DNA of 64,000 nt, from contig NZ_JAUSVX010000001.1 of NCBI RefSeq assembly GCF_030814995.1, forward strand, positions 1,240,001-1,304,000. Reading direction: 5' to 3'. The stretch's first letter is position 1. Each line of letters opens with the position of its first letter. Position numbers and translations under genes: made by a program. Source of the DNA: Labrys wisconsinensis. Lineage in GTDB: Bacteria; Pseudomonadota; Alphaproteobacteria; Rhizobiales; Labraceae. Shown here piece by piece: positions 1 through 7,787 of the stretch. Below the pieces are notes generated by a model. It was not told where the DNA came from. It did no database searches and worked only from the letters and a program-made list of their open reading frames with translations.

Positions 1-339
1 ACGGCGAACGGGCCGGCGCTGGCCATCTTCGTGGTGGTGCAGAATATCGGCAACCGCGCCTTCTACGCCGCGCCCGGCGCGGCGACCCTCGTCGTCACCC
101 AGGGCGAGAAGGTCCTGGGCTCGTTCGCGCTCGAGCGTCTTTCGGCCAGCGAGGTGAAGTTCTTCTCCGTCCTCGGCACGCTCGCGCCGCAGGCCGAGGA
201 CGTCGCCGCCGCGATCCGCTTCGCGCCGACGGTCCCGGTCGGCCGCGTTGCGGGAACGCTGGACTGCCGGATCGGCGACAACCACCTGCGGCGCGACGGC
301 GGCTCGATCCGCGCCGCGCTCGAGCGGGAGGCCGGCTGA
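1..339 (+). CDS. C-terminal end of a hypothetical protein, CARDB-like fold (5' truncated)
   Basis: The open frame is already running at base 1 and ends with TGA at 337-339, so only the last 112 residues are visible. The internal ATG at 31 is probably not the start, because coding-like sequence continues upstream of it. The segment reads like a short beta-sandwich repeat: a hydrophobic strand, an NIGN turn, then alternating strands ending in a Leu-rich stretch. That pattern resembles CARDB-type domains of secreted or cell-surface proteins, but this is only a fold-level impression. Function is unknown. The nearest downstream gene is a TetR regulator on the same strand, about 220 bases away. Confidence 0.5.
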   Translation, partial: TANGPALAIFVVVQNIGNRAFYAAPGAATLVVTQGEKVLGSFALERLSASEVKFFSVLGTLAPQAEDVAAAIRFAPTVPVGRVAGTLDCRIGDNHLRRDGGSIRAALEREAG

Positions 340-478
340 CGGGATGGCCGCGGGCCATCCATTGTGTTGTTCATGAAAAAACCACACCATGCCGCCGATA
401 TGCCCGACGATTGTGCGAGACTGTTCGGAAGGTTGGATCGGGATCGGCGAGGAGGTTTTCGTCGATCAGGACGGCGAG

Positions 479-497
479 CGGGCCGTCCGACGGCCCG
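479..497. promoter_or_regulatory. Perfect palindrome upstream of the TetR gene, candidate operator
   Basis: Two 9-base arms (CGGGCCGTC and GACGGCCCG) are perfectly complementary around a single central base. The site lies about 60 bases before the TetR start codon, where an autoregulatory TetR operator would be expected. That it is bound by this TetR protein is inference. Confidence 0.4.
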
Positions 498-560
498 TAT
501 GGCCGCCGCGTCCACCGTCCCAACCCTGTCGGACGGGCTCGGAGCGAAGAGGAGAACATC

Positions 561-1226
561 ATGTCTGCCGCGGTACAGGCGGCGAGGCCCGTGGGGCGGC
601 CTCGTTGCATGGAAACGCACCGAGCCATCCTGACAGCTGCCGCCGACCTCCTGGAGACGGTGCCGTATCGCGATATCGCCATGGAGCGCATCGCGGCTTC
701 GGCCGGGGTCGGCAAGCAGACGATCTACCGCTGGTACGACAGCAAGGCGGATCTGATGCTCGACGCCTACATCGCCCGCTACACCGAGACCTTCCCACCG
801 ATCGTGCTGGGCAGCGACGCCGTCGCCGACCTCAGGACCTACATGCATCAGCTCGTCGACATCCTGCCGACCCGCACGGTGCAGGGGGCCTATCGTGCCC
901 TGTTCGCCGAGGCGCAGCACGATCCGAGCTTCCGCCGGCGCTTCGACGAGGTGGTGCTGAAGAAGCGCCGCGACGTGGCGCGGGGCTTCATCGCCGCTGC
1001 GATGCGCAAGAAGCAGATCCGGGCCGACATCGATCCCGACGTGGTGGTCGAGATGCTGTTCTCGCCGATCCTGCAGCGCTTCATTGCCCGGCCCGAGACG
1101 CCCGACCACGCCTTTGCCGACATGGTGTTCGACACGCTGCTGGCCGGCGTCGGCGGCCCGGCCCCGGCGGATGCCGGCCCCCGTCAGAAGTCCGACGCCA
1201 GGCCCTTGATCTCCCAGTCGCCGTAG
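561..1226 (+). CDS. TetR/AcrR family transcriptional regulator
   Basis: A 221-residue protein with the normal TetR length. Residues about 18-66 form the DNA-binding domain; the recognition helix region reads VGKQTIYRWYDSKADLM, the classic TetR signature. The rest is an all-helical ligand-binding domain that cannot be assigned to a ligand. The start at 561 was chosen because the frame extends upstream to 411 without homology, while ATG 561 is preceded by GAAGAGGAG. The last 43 bases overlap convergently with the DUF1674 gene on the other strand. A perfect palindrome at 479-497 may be its operator. Its target is not obvious: the next genes on either side do not form a divergent pair with it. 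Confidence 0.9.
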   Translation: MSAAVQAARPVGRPRCMETHRAILTAAADLLETVPYRDIAMERIAASAGVGKQTIYRWYDSKADLMLDAYIARYTETFPPIVLGSDAVADLRTYMHQLVDILPTRTVQGAYRALFAEAQHDPSFRRRFDEVVLKKRRDVARGFIAAAMRKKQIRADIDPDVVVEMLFSPILQRFIARPETPDHAFADMVFDTLLAGVGGPAPADAGPRQKSDARPLISQSP

Positions 1227-1405
1227 CGCACCGGCTCGGGGCCGTCACGGCCGAGGATCTCCCTGGGACGGACGATCTCGGTCGCTTGGGCGCGGCGGGC
1301 CGCCGCCTCCTCCAGGGCGCGCCGGGCCGCCGGCGTCAGCCGCTTGCCGGGCGCGGCGTTCGGCGGCAGAGGCTCTGTCTCGTCCTCGGACATCGGATCC
1401 GTCAC
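1184..1405 (-). CDS. DUF1674 protein, SDHAF4-like succinate dehydrogenase assembly factor
   Basis: A 73-residue protein whose C-terminus carries the DUF1674 hallmark: GRDGPEPVRYGDWE followed by KG and a terminal DF. In eukaryotes the family (SDHAF4/Sdh8) binds flavinylated succinate dehydrogenase subunit A and protects it during complex II assembly; alphaproteobacteria carry the ancestral form as a short soluble protein. The N-terminal half is Pro/Ala-rich and probably disordered. A second Met at residue 5 is an alternative start. Its 3' end overlaps the TetR gene convergently. The same role in this organism is inferred from the family only. Confidence 0.85.
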   Translation of the reverse strand: MTDPMSEDETEPLPPNAAPGKRLTPAARRALEEAAARRAQATEIVRPREILGRDGPEPVRYGDWEIKGLASDF

Positions 1406-1481
1406 GGTTCGTCGGCCCTTTCTATCATCGGCCGGCGGCCGGCGTCGAATGCCGGCGGCGCATGGATGATGCCCATGCTGC

Positions 1482-2672
1482 TCAAGCCAGTCCCCGGGCG
1501 AGGCCGGCGGCCGCCAGCAGCATGACGACGATCCAGGGCGGCGCGCTCCAGACGGTCAGCAGCAGGAAGCCGGCCGCGGCCAGGAGAAAGTCGGCCGGGC
1601 CGAGCACGGCGGATGTCCATACCGGATCGAAGAAGGCGGCGCCGAGCAGGCCGACGACGGCGGCATTGGCGCCGCGCATCGCGGCCTGCGCCGGCCCGCG
1701 CCGGCGCAGCCCGTCCCAGAACGGCAGGGCGCCGTAGACCAGCAGCAGGCCCGGCAGGAAGATGCCGGCGAGCGCGATGGCGGCGCCGGCAAGGCCGGCG
1801 GGCGGCGCGATGGCACCGAGATAGGCGGCGACGGTGAAGAGCGGCCCGGGCATCGCCTGGGCGAGGCCGTAGCCGGCGAGGAAGCCCTCGTCCGTCACCC
1901 AGCCCGGCGCCACCACGCCGGCCTTGAGCAGCGGCAGCACCACATGGCCGCCGCCGAACACCAGGGCGCCGGCCTGGTAGAAGGCACCGAACAGCGCCGG
2001 ACCCTGGCCCGGCCACAGCGCCGGCACCAGGAACAGCGCCGCGAAACCGGCGAGCGCGGCGATCGCCGCCGGATGGGACACGACAGGGCGCGCCGCGGCC
2101 GGCGCGGTCGCGGCCTCCACCCGGCAGAGCCACAAGCCGGCCGCGGCGCCGCCGGCGATGGCCGCGACCTGGCCGAGCGCGCCGCCGGCCAGCGTCACCA
2201 GGGCGAGCGCCGCCAGGGCGATGCCGGCGCGGGCGCGGTCAGGCGTCAGCGTCCGCGCCATGCCCCACAGCGCCTGGGCGACGACGGCCACCGCCACGAG
2301 CTTCAGCCCGTGCAGGGCGCCCTGCGTCTCCGGTCCGGCCAGCGCCGCCAGGCCGAGCGCCAGGGCAACGAGCGCCAGCGCCGAAGGCATGGTGAAGCCG
2401 AGCCAGGCGGCGAGGCCGCCGGCAAGGCCGCCGCCGCGCCTGAGGCCGAGGCAGAAGCCGACCTGGCTGGAGGCCGGCCCCGGCAGGAACTGGCACAGCG
2501 CTACCAGCTCGGCATAGCCGGCCTCGTCGATCCAGCGCCGACGCACCACCAGTTCGTCGCGGAAATAGCCGAGATGGGCGATGGGACCCCCGAACGAGGT
2601 CAGGCCGAGCTTCAGGAACACCCGGAACACCTCGCCGGGCGAGCCGGCCCCCGGCACGGCGTCCGTCGTCAT
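1482..2672 (-). CDS. chrA: Chromate efflux transporter, long-chain CHR family
   Basis: A 396-residue integral membrane protein with two CHR domains, as in the long-chain chromate ion transporter family that exports chromate from the cytoplasm. The N-terminal half has the FGGPxAHLGYFRDE block and the PGPASSQ motif; the C-terminal half repeats both as FGGGHVVLPLL and AMPGPLFT. Around ten hydrophobic segments are visible. The frame continues upstream to 2960, but that part is antisense to the GFA gene and has no family similarity, so ATG 2672 was taken. No chrB regulator is adjacent, so induction by chromate cannot be claimed. Some family members may transport other oxyanions. Confidence 0.88.
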   Translation of the reverse strand: MTTDAVPGAGSPGEVFRVFLKLGLTSFGGPIAHLGYFRDELVVRRRWIDEAGYAELVALCQFLPGPASSQVGFCLGLRRGGGLAGGLAAWLGFTMPSALALVALALGLAALAGPETQGALHGLKLVAVAVVAQALWGMARTLTPDRARAGIALAALALVTLAGGALGQVAAIAGGAAAGLWLCRVEAATAPAAARPVVSHPAAIAALAGFAALFLVPALWPGQGPALFGAFYQAGALVFGGGHVVLPLLKAGVVAPGWVTDEGFLAGYGLAQAMPGPLFTVAAYLGAIAPPAGLAGAAIALAGIFLPGLLLVYGALPFWDGLRRRGPAQAAMRGANAAVVGLLGAAFFDPVWTSAVLGPADFLLAAAGFLLLTVWSAPPWIVVMLLAAAGLARGLA

Positions 2673-2703
2673 GCCCGGCACCCGGCACCACGGGTCATCT
2701 GCC

Positions 2704-3096
2704 TCAATCCTGCGGCGAAGTCGGCAGATCGTCGGCGGTCGCGAACCAGGCGATCCGGCTCTCGGCCCAGATGTGCCGCCTTGGCGCGGCGAGGCCGGGA
2801 TCGTCCAGCGTCCCGGCATTGATGCTGACCTCTGTCGGCGAGATCCGCTCGCGATAGTCCAGCGAAGCGCTGCAGCGCGGGCAGAACCGGCGTTCGCCGT
2901 GGTCGCTGGAGACATAGACCTGCGGCGTGCCCCGCACATAGGCGAAGCAGTCCAGGGCAAAGGTGGCGAAGGGCAGCGCCGTGGCGCCGCTCTGGCGCTG
3001 GCACATGCGGCAATGGCAATAGCCCGTGTCCCTGGGCGGCGCGCTTGCTTCGTAGCGGATGTCGCCGCACAGGCATCCTCCGGTGATCACGCTCAT
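2704..3096 (-). CDS. GFA/CENP-V family zinc protein
   Basis: A 130-residue protein of the glutathione-dependent formaldehyde-activating enzyme fold. The zinc-binding cysteines are all visible: CxC at residues 8 and 10, CHCxxC at 27, 29 and 32, and CPxC at 72 and 75. Family members form a Mss4-like fold with two zinc ions; Gfa of Paracoccus speeds glutathione addition to formaldehyde, though most homologues have no proven substrate and even the Gfa activity is debated. It lies 31 bases upstream of chrA on the same strand and could be co-transcribed with it, but no functional link is evident. Confidence 0.85.
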   Translation of the reverse strand: MSVITGGCLCGDIRYEASAPPRDTGYCHCRMCQRQSGATALPFATFALDCFAYVRGTPQVYVSSDHGERRFCPRCSASLDYRERISPTEVSINAGTLDDPGLAAPRRHIWAESRIAWFATADDLPTSPQD

Positions 3097-3195
3097 GCCC
3101 CTTCCCCCCCGCGGCGCCGCGGGCGGAAGGCTCGCGGCCCGCCGGCGCCGGCATCGAGCCTGCCCGATTCCGCCGTCACGGGGAAGCGGGGGGCG

Positions 3196-3966
3196 TCACG
3201 CCGCCGTCGCCACCAGCACCATGGTGTCGAGGGTGAAGGTGCCGTCCGCCTCGATGGCGAAGTGGCGCTGCACCGGCTCGGACATGCGTGCCTGCAGCGA
3301 CCGGATCGCCTCGGCGTGCACGGGGGGTGTCGCGATCCGCGCGATCCAGGCGGCGAAGTCGAGGCGCAGGCGTCCCGTCCGCACCGAATCGACCCGGAAG
3401 CCGGCCGCCTCCGCCATGGCGCACCAGGCTCCGACCGACTGGTTGCGCACGTGGGAGGGGTCGCGCAGCAGCTCGATCGTCTGCAGGAACGTGTCCAGCA
3501 GCGGATCCTGCGGCGCCACCACGTCGGCGAACACGGCCCGGCCGCGCGGCTTGGCGACCCGGCGGGCTTCGCGCAGGCCGGCGGGGATGTCGCCCCAATG
3601 GTGGGCGCTGTAGCGGCTCGCGACCATGCAGAAGCTGGCATCGTCGAAGGGCAGCCGTTCCGCCGAGCCCTGCCGCGTCGCGACGTTGGCGAGGCCGCGC
3701 CGCTGGGCTTCGGCCGCCACCGCGGCGAGCATGTCCTCGGACAGGTCGTAGGCCGTCACCGCCTGCACGTGGGGCGCCACGGCGAAGCTGACATGGCCGC
3801 CGCCGCAGCCGAGGTCCAGCACCGTCTTGACGCCGGTGTCGCGGGCCACCTCCGCGATCAGGCCGAGATCCTCGCCCTGCGCATGCACCGCGCTGGTGAC
3901 ATAGGCGGCCGCCCGTGGGCCGAACTGGTCGGTGACCAGGCTCTCGTGTTGTCTGGCGGCTGTCAC
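3196..3966 (-). CDS. Class I SAM-dependent methyltransferase (UbiE/Methyltransf_11 type)
   Basis: A 256-residue methyltransferase. Motif I is DLGCGGGH at about residues 51-58, followed by the acidic residue of motif II in AYDLS and a Methyltransf_11-type core; substrate unknown. GTG at 3966 was chosen over the upstream ATG at 4014: AGAAGGAG lies six bases before the GTG, homologues typically begin with a TAARQHESLV-like segment, and the longer form would place the start inside the shared operator region. It is divergent from an MmyB-type regulator, a very common pairing in which the regulator represses an enzyme gene next to it. The substrate is probably a small molecule. Confidence 0.88.
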   Translation of the reverse strand: MTAARQHESLVTDQFGPRAAAYVTSAVHAQGEDLGLIAEVARDTGVKTVLDLGCGGGHVSFAVAPHVQAVTAYDLSEDMLAAVAAEAQRRGLANVATRQGSAERLPFDDASFCMVASRYSAHHWGDIPAGLREARRVAKPRGRAVFADVVAPQDPLLDTFLQTIELLRDPSHVRNQSVGAWCAMAEAAGFRVDSVRTGRLRLDFAAWIARIATPPVHAEAIRSLQARMSEPVQRHFAIEADGTFTLDTMVLVATAA

Positions 3967-4022
3967 GGCACGCTCCTTCTCGCGAACATCCTGGAACGAC
4001 GCTAAAGGGGGCAAGACACCGG

Positions 4023-4047
4023 TACCAGTTCCAAATTTATACTGGTA
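4023..4047. promoter_or_regulatory. Inverted-repeat operator between methyltransferase and MmyB-type regulator
   Basis: TACCAGT (4023-4029) and ACTGGTA (4041-4047) are perfect inverted 7-mers separated by 11 bases, set in an unusually AT-rich spacer. A -10-like hexamer, TATACT (4038-4043), overlaps the right arm and points toward the regulator gene. Binding by the MmyB-type regulator, repressing both directions, is inference from the divergent layout. Confidence 0.6.
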
Positions 4048-4058
4048 TGTTTTGCCCC

Positions 4059-4865
4059 ATGAAGATCGGCATCGCAGCGGATACGGACCAGGCGCGACGG
4101 CTGGAGCTGGGCGAGTTCCTGCGGGCCCAGCGCGCCCGCCTCACCCCGGCGATGCTCGGCTTCGACGGCGGCGGGCGCCGCCGCACGCCGGGCCTGCGCC
4201 GCGAGGAGGTGGCGCAGCTCTGCGGGCTCAGCACCACCTGGTATACCTGGCTGGAGCAGGGCCGCGACATCTCGCTCTCCGCCCATGCGCTCGGGCGCCT
4301 CGCCGTGGTGCTGCGCCTCTCGGCGGCCGAGCGGACCTTTCTCTTCGACCTCGCCGGCAAGCGCGACCCCAAGGCGCCGGGCGAAGCGGCGCCGAGCGCG
4401 CCGTCTTCCCTCATCGCCGTGCTGCCGCGGATCGATTGCCCGGCCTATGTGCTCGACCATCTGTGGAACGCCGAGGGCTGGAACGAGGCCGCGGCGCGTC
4501 TCTTCGTCGGCTGGCTCGATGCCGGGCGGACCGAGCGCAACCTGCTGCGCTTCATCTTCCTCGATCCCGCCGCCCGCAGCCTGATCGATGACTGGGAGAC
4601 GCGGGCCCGCCGGGTGCTGGCCGAGTTCCGGGCCGACTATATCAGGCATATCGAGGACCCCGCCATGCAGCGGCTGGTCGCCGACCTCGTCGGTGGCAGC
4701 GAGCTCTTCGCCAGGGCCTGGGACGCTCATGCCGTGGTCGGCCGCGAAGGCGGCGCGCGCGGCTTCCGCCATCCCGAGGACGGTCTGGTGCGCTATCGCC
4801 AGCTCACCTTCAACCCCGCCGGCCGGCCCGACCTCAAGCTGGTGATGCTGACGCCGGAGCCTTGA
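4059..4865 (+). CDS. MmyB-type helix-turn-helix transcriptional regulator
   Basis: A 268-residue protein with an N-terminal XRE helix-turn-helix (about residues 16-80; RRTPGLRREEVAQLCGLS and WYTWLEQGRD are diagnostic of the MmyB/MltR_LBD group) and a C-terminal PAS-like ligand-binding domain rich in aromatic and arginine residues. Such regulators usually repress a divergent oxidoreductase or methyltransferase gene, as here. ATG 4059 is preferred to ATG 4047 because the latter lies within the operator; the distance from the TATACT box to 4059 would leave a very short leader, and no good ribosome binding site is seen, so translation may be nearly leaderless. The ligand is unknown. Confidence 0.9.
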   Translation: MKIGIAADTDQARRLELGEFLRAQRARLTPAMLGFDGGGRRRTPGLRREEVAQLCGLSTTWYTWLEQGRDISLSAHALGRLAVVLRLSAAERTFLFDLAGKRDPKAPGEAAPSAPSSLIAVLPRIDCPAYVLDHLWNAEGWNEAAARLFVGWLDAGRTERNLLRFIFLDPAARSLIDDWETRARRVLAEFRADYIRHIEDPAMQRLVADLVGGSELFARAWDAHAVVGREGGARGFRHPEDGLVRYRQLTFNPAGRPDLKLVMLTPEP

Positions 4866-4953
4866 GGCCGATGCCGCGCGCCCCGGCGGCCTTGCCGCTC
4901 GCTGCCGGCGCGTCTAGGGTCCGCCGGCTGAAACCACCGCGAGGTCCGCGACC

Positions 4954-5916
4954 ATGTCGCTCGAAACCGATCTTCTGGTCGATCGCCGCCGGCTCAGGCG
5001 CAAATTGTCGCTGTGGCGGGTGGCTGCCTTCCTCGCGGCGGCGGTGGCGCTCGTCGCCGTGCTCGCCGTCGGCGGCGGCAAGGACCTCCTGAACAAGCGG
5101 GCGGACCACATCGCCCGGGTGAAGATCGCCGGCTTCATCGGCGACCAGACCGCCAATCTGAAGCTGTTCGACGACATCGCCGACTCCAGCGCCAAGGCGG
5201 TGATCGTCAAGATCAACTCGCCGGGCGGCAGCACCTCCGGCGGCGAGGCGCTCTTCGACGGCCTGCGCAAGCTCTCGGGCAAGAAGCCGACCGTGGCGGT
5301 CATCGACGGCCTCGGCGCCTCGGCGGCCTACATGGCGGCGATCGGCACCGACCACATCGTGGCGCGCCGCTCGGCGCTGGTCGGCTCGATCGGCGTGCTC
5401 GTGCAGTTCCCCAATGTCGGCAAGCTGCTCGACACGATCGGCGTGAAGATGGAGGAGATCAAGTCCTCGCCGCTCAAGGCGGCGCCCAACGGCTTCGAGC
5501 CGACCAGCCCGGAGGCCGCGGCCGCCCTGGCCTCGGTGGTCAACGACACCTATGGCTGGTTCAAGGGCCTGGTGAAGGAGCGGCGCGGCTATGACGACGC
5601 CGCGCTCGGCGTGGTCTCGGACGGGCGCATCTTCACCGGCAAGCAGGCGCTCGACCTCAAGCTGATCGACGCCATCGGCGACGAGAGCGCCGGCATCGCC
5701 TGGCTGGAGAAGGACAAGGGCATCGCCAAGGACCTGCCGGTGCAGGATTGGGAGAAGCCGAGCGATTCGCGCAGCCTGTTTTTCGCCCAGGCGCTCGCGG
5801 CGCTTGCCGACAAGGCCGGGCTTCCCATCCTCGGCAGCCTCCTCGCCAGCCCCACCGCTCCGCCGGGCGCGCTTGACGGACTCGTCTCGGTTTGGCAACC
5901 TCAAGCGCAAAAGTAG
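4954..5916 (+). CDS. sppA: Signal peptide peptidase SppA, S49 family
   Basis: A 320-residue short-form SppA, a membrane-anchored serine protease that degrades cleaved signal peptides. One transmembrane helix lies at about residues 22-40, after a positively charged N-terminus. The S49 core shows NSPGGS at 88-93, the catalytic serine S123 in DGLGASAAYM, and the catalytic lysine probably K175 in the SSPLKA segment. The length matches Bacillus-type SppA rather than the tandem-domain E. coli enzyme. It precedes ihfB and the LapA-domain gene on the same strand, an arrangement conserved in Hyphomicrobiales. There are 75 bases between sppA and ihfB, so a separate ihfB promoter is possible. Confidence 0.93.
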   Translation: MSLETDLLVDRRRLRRKLSLWRVAAFLAAAVALVAVLAVGGGKDLLNKRADHIARVKIAGFIGDQTANLKLFDDIADSSAKAVIVKINSPGGSTSGGEALFDGLRKLSGKKPTVAVIDGLGASAAYMAAIGTDHIVARRSALVGSIGVLVQFPNVGKLLDTIGVKMEEIKSSPLKAAPNGFEPTSPEAAAALASVVNDTYGWFKGLVKERRGYDDAALGVVSDGRIFTGKQALDLKLIDAIGDESAGIAWLEKDKGIAKDLPVQDWEKPSDSRSLFFAQALAALADKAGLPILGSLLASPTAPPGALDGLVSVWQPQAQK

Positions 5917-5991
5917 CGATTTCTCAAGCACCTAGAGACTCTGAGGCCGGAGTCTCGACCGAGGGGGCCTGGAATTTCGGAAGGCGGACCG

Positions 5992-6294
5992 ATGATCAAA
6001 TCCGAACTCGTCCTGAAAATTGCGGAGACGAACCCGCATCTCTACCAGCGCGACGTGGAGAATATCGTCAATGCCATCCTCGACGAGATCTCCGGCGCCA
6101 TGAGCCGCGGCGACCGGGTGGAGCTGCGCGGTTTCGGGGCTTTCTCGGTCAAGGAGCGGCCGGCGCGGGTCGGCCGCAACCCGCGCACCGGTGCCCATGT
6201 CAAGGTCGACGAGAAGGTGGTGCCCTTCTTCAAGACCGGCAAGGACATGCGCCTGCGCCTGAACCGGTCGTCCATGGCGAAGGCACAGGCATGA
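5992..6294 (+). CDS. ihfB: Integration host factor subunit beta
   Basis: A 100-residue DNA-bending protein of the HU/IHF family. The start MIKSELV, the [11 protein letters not shown] motif and the GRNPRTG arm that intercalates in the minor groove identify the beta subunit. With IhfA (encoded elsewhere) it forms the heterodimer that sharply bends DNA at promoters, origins and recombination sites. The stop codon overlaps the start of the next gene as ATGA, indicating translational coupling. Length and sequence are typical; nothing unusual was noted. Confidence 0.96.
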   Translation: MIKSELVLKIAETNPHLYQRDVENIVNAILDEISGAMSRGDRVELRGFGAFSVKERPARVGRNPRTGAHVKVDEKVVPFFKTGKDMRLRLNRSSMAKAQA

Positions 6295-6641
6295 AGCGCT
6301 TCGTCCTCACCCTGGTTTTCGCGCCGATCGCCATCCTCGTGCTGCTGTTCGCGGTGGCGAACCGGCAGCTCGTGACGCTGTCGCTCGACCCGTTCAATGC
6401 CGCGGCGCCGGCGCTGACGTTCCGGGCGCCGCTGTTCCTCGTCCTCTTCGCCGTGCTGATGGTCGGCGTCGTCGTCGGCGGAGCGGCCTCCTGGCTCAAG
6501 CAGGGGCGGCACCGGCGTGCCGCCCGCAAGGCGCGGGCCGAGGCGGAGCGGCTGCGCGCCGAGGCCGACCGCCTGCGCGACCAGGTGAGCGGCGTCGAGC
6601 CGGCGCCGCATCGCACCCTGCCCGCGCCTGTGCCGTTCTGA
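6291..6641 (+). CDS. LapA-domain (DUF1049) inner-membrane protein
   Basis: A 116-residue protein with two transmembrane helices (about residues 5-20 and 44-66) followed by a charged coiled-coil tail rich in Arg, Ala and Glu heptads. This is the LapA/YciS layout. In E. coli LapA works with LapB in control of lipopolysaccharide assembly through LpxC turnover; whether this holds in alphaproteobacteria is not established. The ATG overlaps the ihfB stop codon by four bases. In many related genomes trpF follows; here a structured intergenic region and an ornithine cyclodeaminase family gene follow instead. Confidence 0.88.
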   Translation: MKRFVLTLVFAPIAILVLLFAVANRQLVTLSLDPFNAAAPALTFRAPLFLVLFAVLMVGVVVGGAASWLKQGRHRRAARKARAEAERLRAEADRLRDQVSGVEPAPHRTLPAPVPF

Positions 6642-6674
6642 GCGCCGTCGCAGGCATATCGCTCCTTCCACGCT

Positions 6675-6781
6675 GGGCAGGAGGGCTCGGACCGGACCAC
6701 GGTTCCGGCCGGAGACCTCCTGCCAGGACCTCGAGATTGAGCAGGACTTCCGAGCCCACCCCGCGGGCGGGGTTGTCCTGC
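6675..6781 (+). promoter_or_regulatory. Two consecutive stem-loops between the LapA-domain gene and the cyclodeaminase gene
   Basis: Arms GGCAGGAGG (6676-6684) and CCTCCTGCC (6716-6724) are perfectly complementary and enclose a second small stem. They are followed by GCAGGAC (6741-6747) and GTCCTGC (6775-6781), which enclose an ACCCC/GGGGT stem. There is no T-run, so simple intrinsic termination is not clear. It may be a terminator-like or leader RNA structure; its function is unknown. Confidence 0.4.
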
Positions 6782-6801
6782 CCGGGACGGGACATCCGGA
6801 C

Positions 6802-7761
6802 ATGCGCATCATCTCGGCCGAGGACATCGACAGGCGCTTGACCTTCCCGGCGCTGGTCGACGCGCTGCGGCACGCCTTCGCCGGCGGCATGGTCGCGCCC
6901 GAGCGCCACCACCACGCCATCGGCGAGGGCGCCGGCCACGCCACGCTGCTGCTGATGCCGGCCTGGACCAGCGCCGCGCCGGGCGAGGGCGCCTTCCTCG
7001 GCACCAAGATCGTCAACGTCTTCCCGGGCAACGGCGAGAAGGGGCTGCCGGCGGTGCTCGGCGCCTATATCCTGATGTCGGGCGCCACCGGGGCGCCCCT
7101 CGCCGCCCTCGACGGCACCCGCCTCACCCATTGGCGCACCGCCGCCGCCTCGGCGCTCGCCGCCTCCTACCTCGCCCGGCCGGACGCGAGCCGGCTCGCC
7201 ATGGTCGGAGCCGGGGCGCTGGCGCCCTTCCTGGTGCGCGCCCATGCCAGCCAGCGTCCGATCCGGGAGGTGGCGGTCTGGAACCACCGGCCCGAGCGCG
7301 GCGAGGCGGTGGCCGCTGCCCTGGCGGCGGAAGGCTTTTCCGTCCGCTTCGAGCCGAATCTGGAACAGGCGGTGCGCGGCGCCGACATCGTCTCCTGCGC
7401 CACCCTGTCCACCGCGCCGCTGGTCCGGGGAGCATGGCTGCGGCCCGGCACCCATCTCGACCTGGTCGGCGCCTTCAACCTGGCGATGCGCGAGGCCGAC
7501 GACGAAGCGCTGCGCCGCGCCGCGGTCTTCGTCGACACCGAGGCCGCCCTCGGCGAGGGCGGCGACGTCGCCGTGGCGCTCGCCGCCGGCGCCATCGGCC
7601 GGGACCATGTGCGCGGCACGCTGTCCGAGCTGGTGCGCGGCGCCCGGCCGGGCCGCAGCGCACCGGACGAGATCACCCTGTTCAAATCGGTCGGCGCGGC
7701 CCTGGAAGATCTGGCGGCGGCGATGCTGGTCTGGCATCTGCAGGCGGATCACCGCCTCTGA
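6802..7761 (+). CDS. Ornithine cyclodeaminase / mu-crystallin family protein
   Basis: A 319-residue protein of the OCD/mu-crystallin superfamily. A Rossmann nucleotide-binding segment is visible at about residues 132-160 (LAMVGAGALAPFLV), with GTKIVNVFPGN before it, as in ketimine reductases. Family members include ornithine cyclodeaminase, alanine dehydrogenase, and the reductases of pyrroline-2-carboxylate and piperideine-2-carboxylate used in hydroxyproline and lysine breakdown. The exact substrate cannot be read from sequence. A lysine/saccharopine dehydrogenase family gene lies about 5 kb downstream, so a ketimine substrate is conceivable. The gene is convergent with the ribose-type ABC operon. 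Confidence 0.85.
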   Translation: MRIISAEDIDRRLTFPALVDALRHAFAGGMVAPERHHHAIGEGAGHATLLLMPAWTSAAPGEGAFLGTKIVNVFPGNGEKGLPAVLGAYILMSGATGAPLAALDGTRLTHWRTAAASALAASYLARPDASRLAMVGAGALAPFLVRAHASQRPIREVAVWNHRPERGEAVAAALAAEGFSVRFEPNLEQAVRGADIVSCATLSTAPLVRGAWLRPGTHLDLVGAFNLAMREADDEALRRAAVFVDTEAALGEGGDVAVALAAGAIGRDHVRGTLSELVRGARPGRSAPDEITLFKSVGAALEDLAAAMLVWHLQADHRL

Positions 7762-7787
7762 GGCTCCGCCTCCCCTGCCCCGCCCGC

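Noticed and set aside
364-387. Imperfect inverted repeat GTGTTGTT...AACCACAC far upstream of the TetR gene
   Set aside because: It has a mismatch, and lies about 175 bases from the start codon; the perfect palindrome at 479-497 is a better operator candidate.
6750-6775. Intrinsic terminator formed by ACCCC/GGGGT
   Set aside because: The stem is short, and there is no T-run. It was recorded only as part of a structured region.
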